This document shows, piece after piece, positions 21,653 through 31,734 of a DNA stretch of 64,000 nt; the stretch's first letter is position 1; each line of letters begins with the position of its first letter. The translations under genes and the position numbers were made by a program. This stretch comes from Nematostella vectensis (Eukaryota; Cnidaria; Anthozoa; Actiniaria; Edwardsiidae): NCBI RefSeq assembly GCF_932526225.1, contig NC_064045.1:5104498-5168497 (forward strand), written 5' to 3'. Under the pieces are notes generated by a model. The model saw nothing but the letters and a program-made list of their open reading frames with translations. It ran no database searches and had not been told where the DNA came from.

Positions 21653-23342
21653 CTAAGTGCCTCTTAATATCTGAGATTTTTCGTATAGTTGCTTTGCAAT
21701 GTTTTCAATCCTCTCTCTGTACTCCACCTCCTCATAATTGCCTACAGGAACACCATCAAACCCATGTAGTGCACCCCACCACGCCCCAGCCATGACACCT
21801 GTGCTGTCACTATCACCTCCATGGAACATCCCACGGTGGCAAAGCTCCTCCCACGAATCCCCTGCTCCGAGCAGGGCATCATAGGCAATCATTGGGGCAT
21901 CATGACCACTGGCCCCACCCCAGCCTTCGTAACTCAATGAGGTGTAGAATGTGTCACGACCTGATACTGTGTCCTTTTCAGGGAATTTAGGATCATTAGT
22001 GCCATCAAGAATCCCCCTTAATATGAGGTACTTTGTCCATTTGTCGGTGAAGTATGACCAGCCCTGTTCATTCTCCTTAACGTCTCGACCGATGGACTGT
22101 ACATATTTTAAGGCCTTTGGAAGTGTTGACATCAGCCCTGCCCCCCATTCGCGTATGGGCTTGGCTTGGATGGCATAAGATGTGAAAAGGGCTGCAGCAA
22201 GACTACCAAGGTAACCTGTAATTGAAGGTTCAAGCCTTAGTATACCATGCTAAAACTAAGTATCTAAAGCACCAGAAACATTAAATTTTATTTTAAATTT
22301 GTGAACAATTGAGTGCCACCACCTGAAACAAATTTTGAATATTATAAAAGAATAAGTTAATAATAACACAGGTCTTTGTTTTAATAGAGTTAACAATACC
22401 TCCTACATTACTCACCTGTGGGGTGGTTGTGTGTTATCCTGCCACTCTCAACACTAACAGCTATCAAGTCATCAAGATGCTCTGGTCGATAGAGGAGGAG
22501 CCCAATGCACATGGAGCGCATGGATGCCCCACACCCTCCCCCCTTGGGATTGAATGGAATAATGTACCCATCTGGCTCGCCTGGCTGCAGGAGATTTACA
22601 CTTGTCTGGATAGTTCCGCCGGGTGCTCTTCCCCACATGTCTTTCTGCAAACAGAAACCAATGAAAACCAACTAATAAGGATACACTTAGGCATAGAGGC
22701 ATAGATAGTGCGTAGCAAAAAAGCTGGCGTTTTCGTGCCAAAAGCGGTCATTTATTACTGAGAATTATTAAAATAGTAATTTTTTTGAAAGATGTATGTG
22801 AGTGGATTTATATTAAAAGAATTAGATTACTTGTTCTTGTTTTCTATGAGTCAAATAGTCAACTTGACGTTACGAGCCTTGGATATCATTGGATATCTAT
22901 TGACTCATAAAAAACTCGAACTTGTATTCTATATATTAAATAAAAAACAATTGTGAAATGCTAGAAAAAACAAAAACAAAGTGGAAGCATGTTTTTTACC
23001 ATGAAAATCACTACTTTCACCACACCTACATAATTTGGGAAAGTTTGGTCTCTTTTTTTCTGTACTTACCATCCCTTCCTTGTAGTTGGCGGCCAATTTT
23101 AGATAAAGTTCCTCCTTTGAAGACCAGTCAGATACCAGAGCTTCCCCAGTTGCTATATGAAGTATGGTGTCATCACTGACTCTCCAATTCTTCTTGTTGA
23201 CTTTTAGATTCGCCACTCCTCCAAGATCTTTTAGCTGCTTGTGAATCTTTTCTCCATCATAGAGAAACTCCCATTCGCTGTTTTTATAACCTAGAGAATC
23301 TCCTGCAGCGCTCAACACCATTGATGCAACAAACTTCTCCAT
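21653..23342 (-). CDS. ADPRH: ADP-ribosylarginine hydrolase (ARH1-like), array gene A
   Basis: The model is 23342-23070, 22644-22416 and 22215-21653, all GT-AG with matching phase, giving 354 residues, close to vertebrate ARH1. The enzyme removes ADP-ribose from arginine and needs Mg2+. Family signatures are present: [12 protein letters not shown] near the N-terminus; [10 protein letters not shown] with the metal-binding Asp pair near residues 57-58; [13 protein letters not shown] at the exon 2/3 join; [14 protein letters not shown]; and [10 protein letters not shown] with Asp302 and Asp304. No signal peptide, so probably cytosolic. The C-terminus ([20 protein letters not shown]) differs from genes B and C, and so does the 3' flank. 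This marks A as the left partner in the crossover that made B. It is the first of three tandem same-strand copies. Confidence 0.93.
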
Positions 23343-23737
23343 CTCAAGTCATAAGCAGGTTGTATTACGGCTACTTGTTGTAACTGTAAAATTTGAGAAA
23401 CACACTCCCTTAATTGACTCAAAAATTAGTCTATACAGTATGGTACATCTCTTAAGTCTTCAAATGTTATGTCACTGAATCACCAGGTATGTACCAAGGA
23501 TTGGCTGAAGGGGGGTGTGCAGTGATAGGTATCATATTTACAAAGCTTAGGATTTGAAGATGCCTTAATAAGAAATGACCCACCTTTTGGCTACCAACGG
23601 GGGGGGGGGGGGGGGGGGTGCACCTGATCACTGTATTTTATAGTTCTGTTAAGCAACCAAAGCCATCATTCCAAGGTTAAAAAAATTTAATTTTTATTTT
23701 ATTATTTTCTGTATTTATTGCCAAGAAAAGAAGATTA

Positions 23738-23928
23738 AGGTTGGTTCTCACTTGGATGTAAGCGCAAGTGGAAAACATGTAATTCTCCAATTCTTCATAA
23801 AACATAAGCGCAAAAAAACGCAACTGCTTGATTTTCTTGTGCTTGCGCTTCTGTTTGCCCGATTCTCACTTGTGTTGCACTTCCGTTTGCGTGTACACTT
23901 GCGTTTACGTCCTAGTGAGAACCAACCT
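23738..23928. mobile_element. 191-bp MITE with 3-bp TTA target duplication (copy 1)
   Basis: The inverted ends AGGTTGGTTCTCACTTGGAT and ATCCAAGTG-like AGTGAGAACCAACCT are flanked by TTA on both sides (23735-23737 and 23929-23931). The 3-base TTA duplication fits a PIF/Harbinger-type non-autonomous element. It lies about 400 bases upstream of gene A and was copied with the segmental duplication. Confidence 0.82.
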
Positions 23929-24249
23929 TTAAATGCAGACCTCTGACAAGGTACACCATGGATCTTTCCCGAGATAGGTGGCTATTTTATAAAGGTATGG
24001 CTTGTATTAGTGATTCTAAATTTATAATGAAATTTTACCACCCTAGCAAAGTACCAAGTGTGAAAGACCATCCATTTCCATCGGTTGATTTAGAGAAGTT
24101 GTTGAGATATTTTTTAATGAATTTGGTAAATTAAACGAAGGATTTTATTCTTAGGTTTTGAGACACTTTCTTCTCATAGTTTGTCTTCTGATATTGGTTG
24201 AAAACATCATTTATAGGTGAGTATGTTCTTATTGTTGTCACTGTAAGCA

Positions 24250-24393
24250 GCGGCGTAGCCAGGATTTTTAACAGCAGCAGGCCCAAAAGGCCCTTTCAAG
24301 GCATTTTTTCATGTACTTTAGATAATGTTTCATATATTTACTGTATTTTTAACTGCTAGAAGGGGGGGGATGCCCCCCTGGCTACGCCCCTTA
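24250..24393. repeat. Foldback repeat, GGCGTAGCCAGG / CCTGGCTACGCC ends (copy 1)
   Basis: Short element with inverted ends GCGGCGTAGCCAGGA and CCCCCTGGCTACGCCCC, and an internal G-run facing a C-run. The matching copy in the duplicated block is 29161-29315. Confidence 0.7.
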
Positions 24394-24990
24394 TAAGGAA
24401 CAGCAATTGTTGGGGAACAGATCTTAAATAACACACTATTCCTGGCATGCTTTTGGCGGTTGATTACAGGCAGCGCAATTTTCATACAAAAATATTTCAA
24501 ATTAACTAGGTATAGGACTGTCTATTGTAAATCCATAAAGCAAAGCCCTGTGTAGCGGATAAAGCGTGTAAAGTTTAAACGAAAAGTTGTATTAATCACA
24601 CCTTCAATCACAACACACCAATTGCATTGAAAAATAACCTGTGTGATTTTTGTGTAACGCTTAGCTCTAAGAAATTCGCACCAAACTTACAACGACGATG
24701 AATACTTACAATAGCTCTGGTATCACTATTAAGCCCAAGCTAAGATCCGCGAAGTCTTTGTAAACAGATATCAACACAGACTTCGGAGCTGTTCATGAAA
24801 GGGACAGCTTTTCTGTATGGTCGGGAGAACTTTGAAAGGCGTTCCTTCCGAGATACGAGAAAGACTAGGCACAAGAAGTGTAAAAATAGGAGCGAGAGGA
24901 GTAGAGGGGCGGGGGTAGAAAGCGCTGCAGGTATAAGGGCTCCAGGCTGGGATCGGAGGGGGGCGGGGGGGTTGTGGTCGGATATGTATA

Positions 24991-26657
24991 AGGGGCTGGA
25001 TGGGTACGTATACCTTTTATCAGTTTATCAATTTCAATGTTGGGATTAAACTAGCCCTGAACCGCGAATTAGCAGTGTGACCACGTGGGTATAGGATAGT
25101 CAAACCATTCTTGGCGAATGATCTTATTAATTTGAAAATGTAAATTTCCATCAGAATCGTTATTTGTGTGCATCTGGACTTTTTATGGCAAAACTGAACA
25201 AATTCACATTTTTCTTCACTTTAAAAAGATCCAAATTTACCCACCACCTTCCTCCTCCCCACCACCAATAAATCCGTTATTATTCAATTATCGCGCCATA
25301 AACCACTATTTACTTACAGTTCAATGTGCTGCATATGCATATCGGGGGGTGGCACAAAACAGAAACAGAAAATATAAAAGCATGCTCGAAATTCTTATGG
25401 AGGAAAGGACATTTTGATTACTTCGATTTGCAGTGAAACCCCACAATATTGAAGAATTCGTTAATCCCGAAAACAAAGTAAGAGACGCCTCTGTTGAGGG
25501 GGCTAGGGTGGCTGGACAGTAACTATTTGCGCATGCACCATATATATGTCGAGCTTGTAGTGTTGGCCTACTTATTTTTATTAAAATCATTATAACTTCT
25601 AAACGTAATGCAGGAGTCCCTGTGCAAGCAACCCAACATTTCTGGCGGAATTCTAGGCCTAAGTAGACCGATGTTGATGTGCAAATAGCGCCAACATGGT
25701 AATCAAGTCCTGTGAAAACAGGACCAGCACAAGCCATCGGATGACCACAAGAACCAAAAACACAGAAAAAATTGGGGACCTCCCGACATAGTGTTTAACA
25801 CCCTGACAGCTCAAACGGCCTGTGCCGGCTTTGAAATGTACCCGCAACTGAAAGAATCCATAAATGCAAAAAAAAAAAAGCACAAGACGGAGATAGGCAT
25901 CCGTCTAAGGGGGGGGGGGGGGGGGCAAGAGATTAATGGTCTTGAAGATATGCATCCAACTAAAGATGATAGCAACTACTCTTCAGCCAAATAATAGCTT
26001 AGGTTATTTGAAAAATTTCAAATCTAACAAGGAAAACCATCAGAATCGAACCTCTCAACAAAATACTCAAAATGCCACAAGGGGAATGAGATCAGCAAAC
26101 ACAGCTCAAGACACGAATAAATACCTTTATTCTGCCCCCCCCCCCCCCCCCCCAGGTCCATTTTAATGGCCTAAAAACACAATGTCAACTGCTTTAAGGC
26201 TTCTGGAACTATTTTTCTCTTATTACACATTTCAAAGCATTCTGGGAGATGCAAAGAAAAATTCACGAGGGGAGGACCAGTCAACCCCTCTCTCAATAGT
26301 CAAACAGGTTTATAAAGACATTCTTTTGCCCCAAATCAATTCAAGGTCATACAGACCTAGAATAGCAATGTAAAAAATTTTTAAATCAATTTGGTTTCAG
26401 TAAAGCCATGTGGCGACTCATTAGAAAAATCATTTTCTCATCAAGGGGGGAGGTATCTGTTTTCGGTCTATTTTTTTGTGTGTGTAAATTGTGACACATG
26501 CTTACAAAAATGCCCATTATTATGGCATTTTCTTGTCCATGGCTTTGCTATAACACTTGGCTATATATATGTAAGTCTCACCAAGAGTTACTGCTTTTTC
26601 ATACAGTTTCTTTGCAATGTTCTCAATCCGTTCTCTGTATTCAAGATTTTTATAATT
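24991..26657. repeat. Duplicated intergenic spacer X1
   Basis: This segment, from AGGGGCTGGATGGGTACGTA to the 3' end of gene B, recurs at 34556-36200 with only scattered differences, mostly G- and C-run lengths. It contains the intact site AGGGGC (24991-24996) into which the LINE inserted in the other copy. The open frame at 25321-25737 (minus) is shared by both copies, has no recognisable domain, and I do not call it a gene. Confidence 0.85.
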
Positions 26658-28258
26658 GCCTAAAGGAACACCATCAAACCCATGTAGTGCACCCCACCAC
26701 GCCGCAGCCATGACACCTGTGCTGTCACTATCACCTCCATGGAACATCCCACGGTGGCAAAGCTCCTCCCACGAATCCCCTGCTCCGAGCAGGGCATCAT
26801 AGGCAATCATCGGGGCATCATGACCACTGGCCCCACCCCAGCCTTCGTAACTCAATGAGGTGTAGAATGTGTCACGACCTGATACTGTGTCCTTTTCAGG
26901 GAATTTAGGATCATTAGTGCCATCAAGAATCCCCCTTAACATGAGGTACTTTGTCCATTTGTCGGTGAAGTATGACCAGCCCTGTTCATTCTCCTTAACG
27001 TCTCGACCGATGGACTGTACATATTTTAAGGCCTTTGGAAGTGTTGACATCAGTCCCACCCCCCATTCACGTATGGGCTTGGCTTGGATGGCATAAGATG
27101 TGAAAAGGGCTGCAGCAAGACTACCCAGGTAACCTGTGATTGATGGTTCAAGCCTTAGTATACCATGCTAAAACTAAGTATGTAAAAGCACCAGAAACAT
27201 TAAATTTTATTTTAAATTTGTGAACAATTGAGTGCCACCACCTGAAACAAATTTTGAATATTATAAAAGAATAAGTTAATAATAACACAGGTCTTTGTTT
27301 TAATAGAGTTAACAATACCTCCTACATTACTCACCTGTGGGGTGGTTGTGTGTTATCCTGCCACTCTCAACACTAACAGCTATCAAGTCATCAAGATGCT
27401 CTGGTCGATAGAAGAGAAGCCCAATGCACATAGAGCGCATGGATGCCCCACACCCTCCCCCCTTGGGATTGAATGGAATAATGTACCCATCTGGCTCGCC
27501 TGGCTGCAGGAGATTTACACTTGTCTGGATAGTTCCGCCGGGTGCTCTTCCCCACATGTCTTTCTGCAAACAGAAACCAATGAAAACCAACTAATAAGGA
27601 TACACTTAGGCATAGAGGCATAGATAGTGCGTAGCAAAAAAGCTGGCGTTTTCGTGCCAAAAGCAGTCATTTATTACTGAGAATTATTAAAATAGTAATT
27701 TTTTTGAAAGATGTATGTGAGTGGATTTATATTAAAAGAATTAGATTACTTGTTCTTGTTTTCTATGAGTCAAATAGTCAACTTGACGTTACGAGCCTTG
27801 GATATCATTGGATATCTATTGACTCATAAAAAACTCGAACTTGTATTCTATATATTAAATAAAAAACAATTGTGAAATGCTAGAGAAAAAAACAAAGTGG
27901 AAGCATGTTTTTTACCATGAAAATCACTACTTTCACCACACCTACATAATTTGGGAAAGTTTGGTCTCTTTTTTTCTGTACTTACCATCCCTTCCTTGTA
28001 ATTGGTGGCCAATTTTAGATAAAGTTCCTCCTTTGAAGACCAGTCAGATACCAGAGCTTCCCCAGTTGCTATGTGAAGTATGGTGTCATCACTGACTCTC
28101 CAATTCTTCTTGTTGACTTTTAGATTCGCCACTCCTCCAAGATCTTTAAGCTGCTTGTGAATCTTTTCTCCATCATAGAGAAACTCCCATTCGCTGTTTT
28201 TATAACCTAGAGAATCCCCTGCAGCACTCAACACCATTGATGCAACAAACTTCTCCAT
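26520..28258 (-). CDS. ADPRH: ADP-ribosylarginine hydrolase (ARH1-like), array gene B, apparent A/C hybrid
   Basis: The model is 28258-27986, 27563-27335 and 27133-26520, giving 371 residues. Exons 1 and 2, both introns and over 1.6 kb of 5' flank are nearly identical to gene A. The last coding stretch ([20 protein letters not shown]) and the 3' flank match gene C instead. The metal-binding motifs [10 protein letters not shown] and GGDSDSTG are intact. One residue in the usual MAGAWWG is altered (MAAAWWG), and gene C's VPVGNY reads VPLGNY here. The stop codon used by C (TAA after LGET) reads TAC here, so the frame runs on 17 residues ([17 protein letters not shown]). Likely functional unless the tail interferes. 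Transcription is probably separate for each copy, since each carries its own flank. Confidence 0.92.
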
Positions 28259-28648
28259 CTCAAGTCATAAGCAGGTTGTATTACGGCTACTTGTTGTAAC
28301 TGTAAAATTTGAGAAACACACTCCCTTAATTGACTAAAAAAATTAGTCTATACAGTATGATACATCTTTTAAGTCTTCAAATGTTATGTCACTGAATCAC
28401 CAGGTACGTACCCAGGATTGGCTGAAGGGGGGTGTGCAGTGATAGGTATCATATTTACAAAGCTTAGGATTTGAAGATGCCTTAATAAGAAATGACCCAC
28501 CTTTTGGCCACCAATGGGGGGGGGGGGGGTGCACCTGATCACTGTATTTTATAGTTCTGCTAAGCAACCAAAGCCATCATTCCAAGGTTAAAAAAATGTA
28601 ATTTTTATTTTATTATTTTCTGTATTTATTGCCAAGAAAAGAAGATTA

Positions 28649-28839
28649 AGGATTGTTCTCACTTGGATGTAAGCGCAAGTGGAAAACATGTAATTCTCCA
28701 ATTCTTCATAAAACATAAGCGCAAGAGAACGCGACTGCTTGATTTTCTTGTGCTTGCGCTTCTGTTTGCCCGATTCTCACTTGTGTTGCACTTCCGTTTG
28801 CGTGTACACTTGCGTTTACGTCCTAGTGAGAACCAACCT
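28649..28839. mobile_element. 191-bp MITE with TTA target duplication (copy 2)
   Basis: Same element as 23738-23928, at the same distance upstream of gene B, with the same TTA flanks (28646-28648 and 28840-28842). It was carried along by the segmental duplication rather than inserted independently. Confidence 0.82.
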
Positions 28840-29160
28840 TTAAATGCAGACCTCTGACAAGGTACACCATGGATCTTTCCCAAGATAGGTGGCTATTTTA
28901 TAAAGGTATGGCTTGTATTAGTGATTCTAAATTTATAATAAAATTTTACTACCCTAGCAAAGTACCAAGTGTGAAAGACCATCCATTTCCATCGGTTGAT
29001 TTAGAGAAGTTGTTGAGATATTTTTTAATGAATTTGGTAAATTAAACGAAGGATTTTATTCTTAGGTTTTGAGACACTTTCTTCTCATAGTTTGTCTTCT
29101 GATATTGGTTGAAAACATCATTTATAGGTGAGTATGTTCTTATTGTTGTCACTGTAAGCA

Positions 29161-29315
29161 GCGGCGTAGCCAGGATTTTTAACAGGAGCAGGCCCAAAAG
29201 GCCCTTTCAAGGCATTTTTTCATGTACTTTAGATAATGTTTCATATATTTACTGTATTTTTAACTGCTAGAAGGGGGGGGGATGCCCCCCTGGGCCACCC
29301 CCCTGGCTACGCCCC
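29161..29315. repeat. Foldback repeat, GGCGTAGCCAGG ends (copy 2)
   Basis: Counterpart of 24250-24393. It has an 11- to 12-base extra insert, TGGGCCACCCCC, in the C-rich right end. Confidence 0.7.
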
Positions 29316-29973
29316 TTATAAGGAACAGCAAATGTTGGGGAACAGATCTTAAATAACACACTATTCCTGGCATGCTTTTGGCGGTTGATTACAGGCAGCG
29401 CAATTTTCATACAAAAACATTTCAAATTAACTAGGTATAGGACTGTCTATCGTAAATCCATAAAGCAAAGCCCTGTGTGGCGGATAAAGCGTGTAAAGTT
29501 TAAACGAAAAGTTGTATTAATCACACCTTCAATCACAACACACCAATTGCATTGAAAAATAACCTGTGTGATTTTTGTGTAACGCTTAGCTCTAAGAAAT
29601 TTGCACCAAACTTACAACGACGATGAATACTTACAATAGCTCTGGTATCACTATTAAGCCCAAGCTAAGATCCGCGAAGTCTTTGTAAACAGATATCAAC
29701 ACAGACTTCGGAGCTGTTCATGAAAGGGACAGCTTTTCTGTATGGTCGGGAGAACTTTGAAAGGCGTTCCTTCCGGGATACGAGAAAGACTAGGCACAAA
29801 AAGTGTAAAAATAGGAGCGAGAGGAGTAGAGAGGGGCGGGGTTAGAAAGCGCTGCAGGTATAAGGGCTCCAGGCTGGGATCGGAGGGGGGGGGGGGAGGG
29901 GGAGGGTTGTGGTCGGATAGGTATAAGGGGCATACCTCTGACCCCCTCAATAAGGTGCGATCATAGGCAAGGC

Positions 29974-31734
29974 ATGGCGGACATAGTTGGGATAACGGAG
30001 CACAAGAAAATATTAAGTATTAACAAGAAAAAGCAATTCAAATGGAGCGGAGACTCTGATCAACTAAAATAATTTCTGTTGTTCTACTTAGAGGAAGGAA
30101 ATAACGATAAATTTGTCAGCATAAGTAGGAATGGAGCAACAAGTGTACTTAAATTTGAATCGGTGACGGTTAATTTCTACACCAGCACGAATACACTCCA
30201 GATACAAGGTGCGGGTAAAGATGGTTACATCTCAAAACTCACCGATCTAGTAAACACAAATAGTGGCAATAACGAAAATGCTGAGACCGAAACTGATCAA
30301 GCAGAAGCGGGCGAAGAGATATCACAATCGAGCAAGAAACAGGACGAAGAGAAAGGCGAAAAAGCGATGCATGATGCTCGCTATGAAGAGATCGAAGCTT
30401 TTATGGCAACTCAAAGAGAGTTTAACTCGAAAATAGAAAGTCAAGTTTCCAAAAATACGATCGAGATTGGGGAGCAAAGTATTGATTTGGAGGATTGGAA
30501 ACAGAAGATAAAGAATGGTCTGTCCGATGTGAAGATGCATTGTGAAAGTCAAATCGACTCACTCAAGTTTGAAATAAGCGAAAGTATTAAAGATGTCGCT
30601 AAACAAGTCTCCAACCTGTCAAACAAAGTAACAAGCGAGTTTAAGTCCGTCAAAAATAAATCTGCATCAACAGCGGAAACAATCCTCAAAATATTAGACG
30701 ACTTAGGAGAAATTAAGGATCAACTCCTAAAGACAGAAGAAACAGTGGCGCAGATTCACGAGACCACGCAATCAACCCACTCACGCGAACAGACGGAAGC
30801 AATTGAAGTATGCAGTCAAGAAACCAGCGAAAGTCACCGAATTGAAATACTTGATCAGTCACGGCAATGCGGTCAGAGAGAGGCAATAGATATAAACAGA
30901 CAGTATGCTAGTCACAGAAACAGCCGACTTGAAACACCTCGGGATACTAGTAGCCACCCAAGGACTCAGCAACGGGAAAATCGCCCCAATCAACCAAGCA
31001 GTGCTGCGCAAACCAGTGGCAGTAGTAATGGACCAGTTCTACTACTGGGTGATTCCATTCTCAGAGGTATAAACAACCGTAGATTCTGTCCAAGCCGATT
31101 TGTAAATAAGCAATACGTACAAGGTGGAACGCAGGAAATGGAGGAGTACATCGATTCGCTTATAAAAGAAGACAAAAACGACTACGAATGTATTGTGGTT
31201 CACTCCGGGGTAAATGATTTAAGGAAGTCTAGAGCAACAGACATCGCTGACAACATGCAAAGATGTGTTCAGAAATTAAAATCACGTTGGCCGAAAGCAA
31301 ACATCTATGTGTCGGGAGTTTTATACAGTCTCAAGGGAGACAATGTAAAAGTAGATGACGTAAATTATTATTACGAAGAAATCTGTCGGAACAATCAGGG
31401 ATTATGTAATTTCATCAACAATCAAAAAGTCACTGCGGACCGATTTGGAAACATCGATGAGGACTCCTTCTACGATGACATCCACTTGAACAATCGAGTT
31501 GGTACCAAAAAGTTAGTGACGAACATCAAGGTACAAGTTGGTCTGAGAAGCGAAGACAAGGAATCCAATCGAGAAGGACAACAAGCTAGGAAATTTAACA
31601 GACAAAGAAGACAAAGACCCCCATGGAATTCAAGCTATAATGAAGCATTTCCGCCACTTCCACCACCTTTCCGAGCACTTGACGCATTGGCGGAATATTT
31701 CAAAAGACAGGGGTTTGCGCACCGTCCAAGATAA
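29974..31734 (+). pseudogene. LINE ORF1 protein: coiled coil plus SGNH esterase-like domain, early stop
   Basis: The frame starts at ATG 29974 (MADIVGITEHKK) and meets TAA at 30070-30072. After that it is open for 554 codons in the same frame. The middle is Lys/Glu-rich with heptad-like spacing, suggesting a coiled coil for self-association. The C-terminal half (about 31033-31530) has the SGNH hydrolase blocks: LLLGDSIL with the Ser, a Gly block in VQGGT, HSGVNDLR with the Asn, and FYDDIHLN with the Asp/His pair. Esterase-type ORF1 is known from CR1-group LINEs. The extreme C-terminus is basic and proline-rich. One nonsense change is the only visible break. Confidence 0.85.

Noticed and set aside
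25321-25737. 138-codon minus-strand frame shared by both spacer copies (also 34940-35302)
   Set aside because: Conservation is explained by the recent segmental duplication, there is no recognisable domain, and the second copy is shorter.
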